DNA of 64,000 bases from Apiotrichum sp. Y4204 (GCA_025531455.1 JAMYHL010000039.1:310001-374000); one strand, 5' to 3'. Counted from the first letter of the stretch, positions 43,964 through 55,728 are shown. The notes: generated by a model not told the origin, from the letters alone. Numbers and translations are program-made.

Positions 43964-45437
43964 ATGGCATCGCAGGCAGCAGCTGGCGCTGCTCCCTCGA
44001 TCCCCGCGGCGATTCTCGTTACCGAGCCGGCACCCCCGCCCCCGCCGACAAGTACGCAGCTCAAGGCCCAGCACCACCTCATGTCTGGCGCGCTGAGCGG
44101 GCTTACCTCCGCCGTGTGCCTCCAGCCCCTCGACCTCCTCAAGACGCGTCTCCAGCAGGGCGGAAGCGACGGGAAACGGTGCGTTGGAGACATGGGCGCT
44201 GTGGGGGTCGTAGCTGACCGAGTCGCCGACATTCCAACACCGCCTTGTTTTACTTTGTTGTCGTCGATCTGACGCGTTCGTATCGGGAAACTCTCGACTG
44301 ACTCCATCTGACTGGAACCGTGGACTTCTGACACAATGCAACGTCTGATCTGCTGCTTCTGGCCCACGCTACGCCTGATACTTGCTTTCAACCCGATGTT
44401 GACACTTCCCAAAACACCGTGCTACATCGCTCCGACTTTGCGCCGTCGCTTCTCTCCCACAGACGCCGTCTTGGGGCAGTGATCAAACAGGTGGTGAAAG
44501 ATGATGGCGTGTCGGGATTATGGCGCGGTACAGTGCCGACAGTCGCACGGTGAGTGTAGAGTGCGAGGCGGCCGTCAGCCATTGCTCGATTGACGACAAC
44601 CTCTGACCCACAGCAATGTCCCAGGCGTCGCCCTCTACTTCTACATGCTCTCCTCCCTCCGCGCCGAGTTGACGCGCATCCCCTACTTTTCGCGCACAGA
44701 GGTTGACGGCAAGCGGCGGACGGCGCTCTCAAAGCTCTCGGCAACCGGCAACCTCGTCGCGGGTGCGGTTGCGCGCACGAGTGTCGGCTTTGTCCTCAAC
44801 CCCATCACCATCCTCAAGGCGCGATACGAGAGCTCGGCGTATGCACAGTACCGCTCACTCGGCGGGGCGCTGCGGCATCTGTTCGCGTCTGGGGGTGTCC
44901 GCGGCCTCTTCCAGGGGTTCACCGCCACGGCGGTCCGTGATGCGCCGTATGCTGGAATCTACGTCGTGTTCTACGAGCACTGCAAGGATTTTGCTAGTGA
45001 GTGTTTAGACCGAAGCGATATCTCGTGCACTACTGACTCCAGGCCGCGCACTGGCTCTTCGCCCGGATCTCAAGATTCCGAACGCAGCACTCCACTCGGG
45101 CTCGGCAGTGACAGCTGCGATGCTCGCCACGATCCTCACGTCGCCGGCTGACGTCGTCAAGACGCGCATGCAGGTCGCGCCGGGCGAGAACCCCACTATC
45201 CGGAGATGTCTCGCGGGCATTTACAAGGTGTGTTTTCCGGGTACCAGCTGTCAAACATTCACGAAGCTGACACGCCAGGACTCGGGCATCCCGGGCTTCT
45301 TCTCGGGCTCGTCGCTGCGTATCTCGCGCAAGGCGGCCAGCAGCGCCATCGCGTGGACAGTGTACGAGGGCCTGCTGCTCGTCTTCCACTCGCGCGAGGT
45401 TGCGGCGCAGAAAAAGGCCGCGTCAAAGCTTGTTTAG
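43964..45437 (+). CDS. HEM25: Mitochondrial glycine carrier Hem25 (SLC25A38)
   Basis: Five exons: 43964-44178, 44463-44549, 44614-44996, 45043-45227, 45279-45437; 342 aa. It has three mitochondrial-carrier repeats: repeat 1 QPLDLLKTRLQQG, repeat 2 with the Hem25-typical degenerate NPITILKARYESSAY, repeat 3 SPADVVKTRMQV. Other SLC25A38 features are GLWRGTVPTVARNVPGVALYF, LFQGFTATAVRDAPYAGIYV and FFSGSSLRISRKAASSAIAW. Hem25 imports glycine into mitochondria for the first step of haem synthesis (inner membrane). The Ala/Pro-rich N-tail (~35 residues) is longer than in yeast. Intron 1 is 284 nt, long for this window. The third repeat is split by a 51-nt intron after IYK. Confidence 0.93.
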
Positions 45438-45857
45438 GCGGTGCGTGTCTCTAGAGCCCTGTGGGCTACATGACTCCATCCTCTTTCGGGAAATGTGTCA
45501 TCTTCCACCGGATCTCCTCACTCTGCGATCCCCCTCCCGACCATACCCTCCCCCATTTCCTTCTCTTTCTTCTCCCTCCGCGCTCCCGCGCGTCCCACCA
45601 TTCAGCTTGCTCAACCCGTGAAAAGTCCATCCGCAATTGTACATTACTTGGCAGCAGCATAGCGGACAAGAAGTAAAACAGTAGAGGTAGCCAGCAATCC
45701 GGCCGTGTATAGGCCGATCCTATCCGGGTGTAATGACCATGCATCACATCTCTGACATCCGACCAATGGCTCAGGCATCGACGACCAGCACAGCGGCAAA
45801 GCACAACACAGGGTATCATATCAGCATGGTACTAGAGAACGAAAAACTCTACAACTC
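45438..45857. other. Convergent intergenic
   Basis: 420 bp between convergent HEM25 and INCENP genes. C/T-rich tract at 45520-45600; no gene seen. Confidence 0.5.
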
Positions 45858-48800
45858 CTAGCGATCGCCCGCAGCGCCGCCATTGTCGCGCGGAGCATTG
45901 AGGGGGCGGAAACCCATACGGCGCGCGTACTCGCGCTCCTCGGCCTCGGTGAGACGGTCTGTGCCGCTCCAGTTGGCGGAAGACGTGCGGGCACGGAACT
46001 TGCCCTGGCGCTGCTTGAACAGCTCGTCCATGTTGAGGGGGCGAATCTGGCCGAAGAGCTCGTCGGGGTTGACAAACGCCTGCTGTGCGAGTGCCTTGTT
46101 GAGCTCGGGAGACTCGGCCCACGCGGGGCGCACAAAGTCTGTCTCCTTGTCCGAGTCATCCGAGTCCGAGTACTCGGACGCAATGTCGGGAAGAACAATG
46201 TCCTCGGACTCCGTGTCGATCACCTTCTGCTCGAGCTGCGCCTGGAGTGTCTGGCGCTTCTGCTGGAGAGTCTGGGCCGAGGTGTACTGCGCAGTCGATG
46301 GCATGCCTGGGCGGTTGGCAGTCGAAGAGACAAGCTTTATGGTCGACGACGTGTACGTTTCCTCCGCGCGGTAGGTGGCCTTGACAGCACTCGCGCGGCT
46401 GGGGCCAGCGATGGGGGTATTTGCGGTAGACTTCGAGAGACGAACCGGGGCCTTGCCGGCTGTAGGAATAATACGCTTGATTGTGCCAGCCTGTTGAGGT
46501 TTGTTGACAAGTGCAATCTTCCGCTTGCGAGCAGCCTCCTCCTCGGCAGCCTTCTCCTCGGCGGCCCGTGCGGCGATGTCGGCGGCTTCACGTTCCTCAC
46601 GCGCAGCCCGGTCCTTTGCTGCCTGCTGAGCGATCCTTTCACGCTTCTTCTCGGCCTCAACGAGGCGCCTGCGGCGCTCTTCCTGCTCGGCACGCTTCCG
46701 CTCTCGCGCTTCCTCGGCTGCGGCACGCTCAGTCTCCTCCTTACGACGGGCCTCCTCCTGCTTACGACGTTCGAGCTCAGCCCTCAAAGCAGCTTTGCGC
46801 TCCACAGCCGACTCTTGCCTCTTCGCAGCCTCGGCCGCGCGTTGCAGGCTTTTGACCGGTGGAGCGGCGGACTTGACACCGAGAGCCTTGGCCGCAATGC
46901 GTTCTGCTTGCGAAAGAGTGCTGCTGGATTTGGAGAGACGAGATGACGAAGCGGAAACGACGCGAGAAGTCTGAGATGAGGACTTCTTGGTGCTGAACTG
47001 GGCCGTGTCGTCCTCGTTGTCATCCATGTCCTCGTCGTCATCGTAGTCAGTCGATGCGGTAGGCGGCCTACTAGCGGTGCGGACAGACGATCCGAGAGCG
47101 CTCATGGGACGCTTGATCTCCTTCGGAGGGGGCGAGACGATAATCTCGGGCATCTGCACCTTTCCAATCTTCTTGATGTTGAGCGGCGGTGTTTGGGGAG
47201 GAGTGGTCGACCCAAAGTCGACATCAATACCAGCTGCACCGAGTGCAGATGTAGGTCCGTCCTCGAACGGCTCGTCATCGTACTCGTCGCCGATGTCGGG
47301 TCGAGGGAGCTCGGGGAGGGTCACAGACGCATTGCGCTCGTCATCTTCAGACTCGTCGTCCGCGTCCTCCTCTTCGTCCACGACGATGGCAACGTCGCCC
47401 ATCTGCGACGAGCTCGACTCGGAGGCGGGAACTGCCCTGGAGGACTTGGAAAGAGGCTTGGTAGGTTGCGAGTTCTCAGAGTCACCCTGCTTGTCCTCCT
47501 CAGCCATGTCACGCATGAAGCGCGCAAGCTCAGCCTCTGCCTGCTGCCGAGCAATCCGGTCGTCGTCCTCGCGACGGAGACGGGTGGCCTCATCTTCAGA
47601 GGCAGCGAGAGCACCGAAACCGAGAAGACCAGCACCAAGGTTGCCAAGGCCACGAAGGAAGCCGCTACCGGTCGAAGGAAGAGGTGCAGCCTTGGTCGCG
47701 TTGGCAAGCTTGCTGGCTGCTGCACTCTTCTGCTGCTTGGCAGCGGCCGCTGCTGCAGTACGCTCCCGAAGCTCCTCCAATGCACTGTGAACCTTGTTGT
47801 TGTGCTTGGAGCGTCCGTCGTTGGGAACCGAAGTAGGGTTGTGGCGGGTGCTGGAAGCGGAGGGGGTGGCGATGTTGGCAGAGGGCAGAGACTGGGCAGA
47901 GCCAGGCTGGCGGGACGCAAAGATAGAGCTGCGCTGGGGAGAGGCGGGGCGACCAGTGGCTGCGTCGGTAGCGTAGTTGTCGAAACGGGCGACCTTCTCT
48001 GCGCGCTTCGTCTCAAGCTTGTCGTCATTGTCGGCATCAGGTCCCTCTTCAGACTTGCGCTTCACAGAAGCAGTAAGGCGCTTGCGAGCTGCGGCGTCGC
48101 CAACGGTGCTTTGACGAGCGTTGCCCATAGGAACGGGACGATCACCCAGCGCCTGGGTGAGCCAAGATGAGCGGACCTGGCGAGTTGGAGCCGGGGCCTC
48201 AGAGGCCCTAATAGGGGAGCTAGACTTGGCTGGGGCTTCAACGAACGGCGAGGCTTCCTTGACTGGCGAGGCGGCCTTCACAGGGGACGGGACCCGGGCA
48301 GGCGACGCCTCCTTGACGGGCGTGGCGGCCTTAATAGGCGAGGCCGGCTTCACGGGTGACTGATACTTGATGGGAGACACTCGTTTCGCGGGCGAAAGCA
48401 CCTTGATGGGCGAGGTGACCTTTCTGGGAGTTGGTGACATGGGAGCCACAAGGTATGGTTTAACAGTCGGGGTGTCTTCATCTTCCTGGTCATCCTCGGC
48501 ATCAACCTCCATGAGCTCCTCAATATCGTCGGCTTCCTCGTCAACCTTGGTGGTCTGGTCCTCGATGAGCTTAATGGTGCCGGCCTGCTTCACCTCCTCG
48601 GGGGCTTCGTCGACAACGATAGGCTCAGACGGTGAAGGAGGTGCACGCTCAGCCTCAGGCTCGGCTTCGGCCATCGGCTCATCCCTGGTCTCGGTAACCG
48701 GCTCCGCCACAATTTCAGGCTCAGCCTCTGGAGCAGGCTCAGGCTCAGAGGCAGGTTCAACCACCTTGGGTGCGGGAAGAGGCGAGGGTGACTTCGGAAC

Positions 48801-49566
48801 AGCAGATCGAACGGACTTTGAGAGGGATGTGGTTGTCGAGCTCTTAGAGACGGTCGACTCGTCAAGAGCGGCATTCTTCTTAGGACGTCCACGCTTCTTG
48901 GGGGGAGGCTTCTCAGTTTCTTCGATGTTCTCGGCATCTGCCTTTGCCTTGCCCTTGCCCTTGGACCGGGTCTTCGGCTCGGCTTTGGCCTTGGTCTTTG
49001 GCTCAATCTTAGCCTTGGGCTTCAACTGGAGCTTTGCGACGAGTGGCGACTTTGTGGGCGACAAACCCTGAGGAAGGCCCAAGCGGCGGGGCGAGTTTAT
49101 GGATTGCTCCTGAAGAGGCGAGAAGAGCTGACGCTTGGGAGTTAGACTTGGAAAGCATACCAATAAACAAAAGGTGACACTCACTGCAGGTGATCTGTCC
49201 GCCAGTGGGGAGAGCGCAAGCCGGGCGTTGAACGCCTTGACCTGCTCTGCGCGGTTGATAGTAGCAGTTGCGGCTGCCCGCGTCTTCTTAGCGGTGGCGG
49301 TACGGGAAGGGGTCTTAATCAAGTCGGCGATTGGGGCACTGGGTGTGAGAAGAACTGCAAGAGACAAACATTGGGGAATTGGCCACTCACCGAGTGCCTG
49401 CCTTCTCGACAGTGTCGATGTAGCTCTCGAGCCAGTTGTAGCTGTCGCCAATGATGCTTGCCTCAAACTCGGCGAGAGTAGAGCGAGCAGCCTGGCGTAA
49501 CCGCTCCGAGAGATCGAATGTGTATTGTGGGAACGACATTGTCGTCGATGCCTGGTTTGCGGCCAT
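45858..49566 (-). CDS. SLI15: INCENP (Sli15) scaffold of the chromosomal passenger complex
   Basis: Three exons on the minus strand: 49566-49391, 49338-49185, 49133-45858; 1201 aa. The N-terminus (SYNWLESYIDTVEKAG) resembles the CEN box that binds survivin and borealin. The middle is disordered, with an AT-hook-like KKRGRPKK and a run of S/TPxK sites (~345-406). Residues ~865-985 form a long charged helix (RKAALRAELERRKQEEARRK), the single alpha helix region known in INCENP. The C-terminal IN-box that binds and activates Aurora B starts about residue 1113: PAWAESPELNKALAQQ, then DELFGQIRPLNMDELF and the TSSANWSG segment with the TSS-type site phosphorylated by Aurora. It acts at centromeres and the spindle midzone. 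Intron 2 (51 nt) is in frame and open. It is head-to-head with haspin. Confidence 0.92.
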
Positions 49567-50482
49567 GGCAGGAGAGTTCGGTGGTGGGGGGAGGATGATA
49601 ATTTTCTAGGAAGTACGATCTGTAGTAGCCTTTGCTGTTGTATAGAAGCTACCCGTTACAAGATGAGAAAGGTGCAGTATGTGGTTGATGGATGGAGAGA
49701 AAGAAACAAACGATGTCGAATCGGGGAATGTTGTGCTCGTAGTGGTGGTGCTGGTGGTGCAAGCAATGTTTGTGGAACATCAGGAAACAAGTCAGCCGCG
49801 TCCTTGGACGTGTGGAGCAAATATGATTGGCCATTAGGACATTAGGTAATACTGCTGTTGTTGTGGCACTTTGTTTGTGCCTGTGGGACTAGTGGCACCT
49901 GTTGAACTCTACAGACCGCGCGGACCGCAATGCCAACCAGTGTTGAACGACAAATGTGGGCGTTCTGAAGGGGCTGTGTGTGGTCACCTTTGTGATGCAG
50001 ATCTGTAACCACATGCCGGAGCCTGGGAGAAGAGGTTTGGGGAGCTTTCTCCTCATGTTACCTTCATTGCTCTGAGTGCCACTCTGTCAATTCGGCCATC
50101 ATCTATGATGCATCGCATTCATTCTTGAATCCCCAGAGGTGACGGGATCCATAGAGCTGAGTCACAGAGTACTCCTACTGGCCTACTGTCATTTCTTGTG
50201 ACCTGGTCAAGAATGAACTTGACATGCTTGACACAACAATGCAACAGTGATCGTGCTCTGGGCGGTGGCGACCCTTGTTTTGGTGGCAACGGAACCAAAA
50301 TCCGGTCAACAATCGAGTAAACAAACAATCCTCGGAAGGACATGTCCAAAACAACCATCAGCACCATCAGCAGGATACTTGTATCTTACCTGTCCTTTCA
50401 ACAACAACAACGCACACATCTTTAACCCTTCGAAAGGACGTTCAGCGGCCTGCGTATCACTCATCTTGCTTGAACGCTCAAC
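49567..50482. promoter_or_regulatory. Shared divergent region between INCENP and haspin genes
   Basis: 916 bp separating the ATGs of two genes in the same mitotic pathway. No coding frame is evident. The haspin side (50280-50480) is A/C-rich and leader-like; the INCENP side is short and purine-rich. No specific cell-cycle box can be asserted by eye. Confidence 0.6.
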
Positions 50483-52640
50483 ATGACATTTCTGTCATCA
50501 AGGGTGAGCTCTCGTCGCCTCTCCACCCGATATGCTGACACGTCTCCAGACCAAGAAGGTAAAGCCGACTGAAACACCTCCATGGTCAGAGTGCTAATAA
50601 GTAGGTCACCACCTATGGAAGAAAGAAGAATGTGAGCTATAGGATTGGGGCATAAGCTCACCACAGGCTATTGTCGATATCCACCGTGACTTCTCTCCTG
50701 AGAAGGGCTCGCCCCGTGAGGCTGCAGCTTCGAGCTCTGCCCAGACACCATCAAAACCGTCGAGAGTGTATGTCGACCTCAGCACCAAGCGGCCTCTCAA
50801 GATTGGTAACATGAACGGAAACTCCTCTGAGAACGCCTACTTCCCCACGGATACGCCCCAGAAGTCCATCAAGAATGCCCCGCGAGCTCCTCTCCAGACC
50901 AAGAGCTCATTCGAGGTGGCCCGACAGCCGTTGACCCCGAAGAGAGCCACGCCGCCGCTCAAGAAAGCTCCGATTGGCAAGTCGAAACTCGCCAAGCAGA
51001 TTTCTCCTCCCTCAACCGACGAACGGCCCAGGCCCGCTCGCTATGTCGCCAGTAAGCGGCGTGTCGTCATCCCCCGGTCGCCATCGTGCTCGCCCCGCGA
51101 GGGGGCTCCGTCCTCATCAAAAGCTGGGGCTCCCCGCCCGTTGCGCAAGTCACATGCCCCCACTCCGATGCGCAGTGGTAACGCCGCGGCGACCAGGAAC
51201 GGCCTCTCGGAGCGGCTGGCGCGGCTATCGCTGGAAGCAGCGGCGACAGCGAGCCCCATGAAGGATATAAAGACACAGGCCGACGAGGAGACAACCCCAC
51301 AATCTGAAGCAACATCTATCATGATCCCGACGACATCCCAGCCCTCATCCACAACTAGCCTCCTCGAAGTGTGCAGCTTCCATCAGCCAATCCCGTTCGA
51401 GGCAGTCTTCACCTGTCCGGCATTGACGTCTCACTTGGCACAACAACTTGCCCCTGATGCTATGCCTATTGTCCGCAAGATTGGGGAGGCATCCTACTCT
51501 GAAGTGTTTGGTGTCAAGGCCTCGGCTGAGGATGTTGAGATGGTCGTCAAGATCATACCTCTTCTCGACGGTCCACCTAAGTCATCGTCACCAGTGGATT
51601 GCGACCTGGACGTTGAGCTCCCTGACTCGAGTGAGATCAAGGAGGTGGTGCGGGAGATCGAGTTAACTCGCCACATGGCTCGAGTTCCTGGCGGAGGATT
51701 TATTGAATTCCTGGGGTGAGTGAACGCATAGACAGAGACGTGCTGACTTCAGTGCGCTCGTCGTAGAGGGTGTGTATCCCGAGTGGATGCTGGAAAAGTG
51801 GGATGAGTACGAGGACGAAAACGGCTCTCAGAATATCCGGCCTGGTACGTCCACACCAACACGTTTTGTCTAACTCCAGACGCCTTTGCTTCATCCCAGC
51901 AATACGCCTTCCTTATTCTCTCCGACGGAGGCGCTGATCTTGAGCACTATCAGTTCGGCAACTCAAAGGGCTGGGTGCAGGCGGCAGCTGTCTTCTGGCA
52001 AGTGGCTGACGCTCTGGCACGTGCCGAGAAGTGGACCAACTTTGAGGTGAGCTAATACCCACTCATAATTAAGCTCACTGTGCAGCATCGCGATCTGCAT
52101 GAAGGCCAGGTACTGGTGGCACCCGTCGATATGAACGATCTGGCACCAGTGAAGAACTACCTCGACACCCTTGAGACCGGAGTACAAGCCACTGTCATCG
52201 ACTTTGGCCTCTCCCGCCTTGACCTTGAGCGGGGACCGATAGCCACCCATCTGCCGACAGAATGTTACGACGGGGTTGGGGAACAATGGGATGTCTACCG
52301 ACAAATGCGGGAACACATTGAGCCTTCGATGAATGACCTCGACCGCTGGAACGACTTCTTCCCTCGCACGAACGTCTTGTGGCTCCATTACCTCGCTCAG
52401 CGCTTCCTGCGGTTCACCAGAACTCTGCGGAAGCCCATGGCCCGTCGGAGCCGAGCCAGCGTCGTCAAGGGTGCTGCCGCCATGAAGAATGAGGTCATTC
52501 GGAAACGAGCAGAGACGGCTTACGCCATGCTCACGGCCATTGAGACCGAGCTCAACGCAAAGGCACGTCGCGGCAAGACAGGCTTTGCCTCGGCAGGCGA
52601 GGTGATGGCATGGGGCCGGCTGCAGGGCTGGGTTGCGTAG
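50483..52640 (+). CDS. HASPIN: Haspin-type histone H3 Thr3 kinase
   Basis: Seven exons: 50483-50503, 50550-50558, 50605-50631, 50667-51715, 51753-51844, 51880-52046, 52086-52640; 639 aa. The tiny first exons give MTFLSSR-TKK-VTTYGRKKN, an N-terminal block typical of fungal haspins, then a Ser/Pro-rich region. The kinase domain begins ~286 (IVRKIGEASYSEVFGV, VVKIIPL) and has haspin-specific elements: FLGALVVEGVYPEWML, NIRPDAFASSQQYAFLIL, then the catalytic loop HRDLHEGQVLV (exon 7 starts at the H) and VIDFGLSRL, where most haspins have DYTLSR. YDGVGEQWDVYRQM and WLHYLAQRFL match the haspin C-lobe. Haspin phosphorylates H3 Thr3 in mitosis, creating the survivin docking site that recruits the INCENP complex. 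Confidence 0.92.
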
Positions 52641-52744
52641 CAGATTGTAACAGTATGTAATGATATGTCTCTTGGAGGATACGACAACTGGTAGATTTCA
52701 TGAGATGCGGGATTATGATAGATTGTTGTCTACGGCTCTCTACC

Positions 52745-53905
52745 TCAGAGAGGCCCCATGGCGTCGGCAAACTTGTCAACGGGGATGTGGCCTATCCAAC
52801 CGGTTGTGCCGAACCCGCCGATGTAGTAAATGTCGGTGGGGTCGAGACGGCCCCAGTGCGACACATGTGCGCCGCGCGGGTCGCCGGGGAGCCACCACTT
52901 GGCGTCCGGATGGTACTTGACGTAGCACTCGCGGAGGCGTGCGTCTTCCTCCTTCGAGATCTCCTCAAAGATTGTCATGTTCTGGGATATCAGCTGAAGA
53001 TCATACAAGCGAGAAGGATGCAGCTGTGATTGTGTGCAGATTGACGCCATGACCTCCCCATCTGCTACTCACCCCAATGAACGAGACCCGCGGCTGGGCA
53101 TACTCGCTTACGCCCTTCTTGAGCGGCGTCTGGAGCGCGTACGTCGCCTGCCCGCTGGTAGCCCTGATGTTGCGCGTGTTGAGCGACAGCGGCATCGTGA
53201 TGAACGTCAGTCCGCCGTCGGGGTGGCATGGCGCGTCTGGCCGTTAGTCGGTTCGAGGTGAAACCGCTACTCGCTCAGGACTTACGCGACTGTTTTACAA
53301 GCATGATCAAGCAGTTACAAGCCGCGTCAGTACTGAATAGACAACTTGGATCTCGTCTGGGCGGAGAGAAGTACTACACGGCGCTCGTCTCTGTCCACAA
53401 TGACCCACCTCCATCAACGCGTACGGAAGGCCTGTGACGTCAGGACGCGTTCAGATACTGAACATCGACTATGGGTGATACGTACCAGCATTGGGAGAGC
53501 CGGCGGGGAATACGCTCGCGAGCGTACCCGTCGTGACGGTCTTGGCGAGATTTGCGGCGGAGATGACTGGCGTTAGTGGGTCGATCAGGGAGAGCGGCGT
53601 ATCATGCCTGGGCACGGAGCCCAGTCGCTAGAGTCACGTCTAAACCGGCGCGATGTGTGTGCATACACAACCACAATCGACGGGCATGGAGGAATGACAA
53701 ACGATGGTGATCAACCATCTCCGACGTGTCTGGCCGAGTGGGTGGCAACACCGGGTGGAGCCTGCGACGCGTGACGGTGGCAACAGGGGTCGGACAACGC
53801 ACCGGCGTCCTCGAGTGTTTCGCGCGCGTTCGCGTGGGGTCCGAGGGTCTGCTGGCTCGGCCCAAATACGCCTGCCGCGAGGCTAAGAAGCTTGGGGATG
53901 TACAT
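52745..53905 (-). CDS. CREG-like secreted protein (FMN-binding split-barrel fold)
   Basis: Minus strand. Firm exons: 53905-53803, 53566-53486, 53431-53409, 53236-53073, 52981-52745. A further small exon is needed to keep phase: either 53289-53286 (4 nt, 203 aa in total) or 53373-53286 (88 nt, 231 aa). A signal peptide is visible (MYIPKLLSLAAGVFG). The rest follows the CREG/PNPOx-like pattern: AKTVTTGTLASVFPAGSPNA, GLPYALME, CHPDGGLTFITMPLSLNTRN, QPRVSFIG joined to NMTIFEEI, then HVSHWGRLDPTDIYYIGGFG. Human CREG is a lysosomal/secreted glycoprotein that does not bind FMN strongly; fungal members are uncharacterised. The upstream in-frame ATG at 54019 is unlikely because it would bury the signal peptide. 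Intron 1 is 236 nt. Confidence 0.72.
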
Positions 53906-54772
53906 GGTGGACGATGGGGTGGTGGGAATGAGGACAGGCAGCTCTTCTGAGCGGCGCTTGTTATACGACCCAAGCCGCCCGCCGCGGCTGGGTGGTGTGA
54001 GACGGGAAGGGGCGGTCACACGTCGCGTGATTATCTACGATCGGAGCTTGGCTTTTGGTGATGGCTGGCGCTTCGGCCGACGTGTACATTTCGTATGCAT
54101 TTGCATTCCTGGTACATACATGTCTTTTAGTAAGCGAAAGACGGCGAGGAGGCATTGTACTCCATGATGCCAAGACCCGTCGCCGACATTCCGCTCGGCG
54201 TCGAGGTTTCATAGGCCGAAGACGATGCCGATGGCCCATCTCCCACTTGAAATGGTGCTGCGCGGATCCGACCGATATCAGATAATCGGCCAAGTTCAGC
54301 CAACCAAATGCAACCAACAGCCAGCCGCGGCGACACAGACGACAGTAATCGATTGCTGCACCGGCACTTTACATAATAGGAAGTCAATCCTATATCTCTT
54401 AGGCGTAGTTTATTAGGTACGCCAAATCCATGGACGCCTGTGATTGCGACGGAACCTTTCACGGGAACAAAGTTGCAGTTCGGCGGACAAATGCCACACC
54501 GGCGTTTCGGCGTTTTGTTCAAGTTTCGAAAAGCACACATTGTGGTGTGCCTTTTGGCTGCAAAGCTGCAAAACTTGGGTGGCCAGGTGGGGGCGGTGAT
54601 GCGGCCCCCAGCCTCCAGCCCCCGCCAGGGTGAGCAGCTGATCGCTGGCCGCTGGCTGGCGGGTTGCTCGCTGGCTGGCAGGGACTCGCACCCACCCACT
54701 CCCTCTCGCACGCCGCTAAGCCAGTCGTTTGTCCCACTTCGACCTCCTCGAACTTCAACCAAAACCCTCAAA
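53906..54772. other. Divergent intergenic, CREG-like / RPS24
   Basis: 867 bp between divergent genes. C/T-rich sequence just before 54773 is typical of ribosomal protein leaders. Reading frames crossing this region match no family. Confidence 0.5.
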
Positions 54773-55728
54773 ATGGTGCGCATCGACAGCTGGGGATCGC
54801 GCGGACACGACACCGGAGACAGCATCGGCGAGGACGACGACGGCGCGACGATGGACACGAGCGAGAAAACGCGGGCACGGGACGGGTGGCGTGGAAGGAA
54901 GAGGGGGCGTTGAAAGAGCAACGGATGGAGAGGGCATTGCTCTGCCTGTTGGCGACGAGGAGGGGGGAAATGAGGTGCCCGTGCTCGCCGTTGTCCTGGT
55001 CGTTCTTGTCTGGTCGCAATCGCTTTGTTTCCCGGTGTCGTGCGCTCAACCGAACCCAACGTCAAATTTGTGATCTGGCGAGACCAGAGATGCTGACCAT
55101 CCCGCAGGACCCCAACGGCCCCGTCACTCTTCGCACCTCGAAGTTCATCACCAACCGCCTGCTTAACCGCAAGCAGTTCGTGGTCACCATCACCCACCCC
55201 ACTCGCGCCAACCTTTCGCGCGCCGAGGTCGGTGAGCGTCTTGGCCAGCTCTACAAGTCCGAGAAGGAGCGCGTTGTCGTCTTCGGTCTCCGCACCAAGT
55301 TCGGTGGTGGCGTGACCCAGGGCTTCGGTCTCATCTACGACGACGAGGAGAGCCAGAAGAAGTTCGAGCCCCGCTACCGTCTCATCCGCGTGCGTATCGA
55401 CGCATCCTGGGCCCGTGGGATAGCCGGCCACAAGTGCAGAAGTTTGAAAGTGCAGTGGGCATTGTAACGCGAGACTGCGTGTCGCTCGCCCTCGCCAACT
55501 TCCGGCTTGTGCACTGCTATCTCACCGGCGCTAGGAGGCCAAGTGAATGAGGATCTCGCTGACAATCACAGGCTGGCATGGCCACCAAGGTCGAGAAGGC
55601 TGGCCGCAAGCTCCGCAAAGAGCGCAAGAACCGCCAGAAGAAGGTGAGTCGGTTTTTGTTGAGCTCCTCTGACTCCTCAGGTTCGCGGCACCAAGAAGGC
55701 CAAGGCCGGAGACGCCAAGAAGAAGTAA
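54773..55728 (+). CDS. RPS24: 40S ribosomal protein eS24
   Basis: Four exons: 54773-54775 (ATG only), 55108-55389, 55572-55643, 55681-55728; 134 aa. The sequence is plainly eS24: [70 protein letters not shown], then [20 protein letters not shown] and a basic [15 protein letters not shown] end. The start codon is immediately followed by donor GTGCGC, and the 332-nt intron ends at CCCGCAG before DPNGPVTLR, the arrangement also known in human RPS24. An internal ATG at 55090 (in the intron, MLTIPQDP) could serve if intron 1 is kept. Codon use is highly biased, as for ribosomal proteins. Confidence 0.94.

Noticed and set aside
47077..48170. Ser- and Arg/Leu-rich open frames on the + strand
   Set aside because: Antisense to INCENP; no independent support.
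54127..55431. 434-codon open frame on the minus strand
   Set aside because: It lies antisense to RPS24 and its introns; the + strand gene is certain and the translation has no family features.
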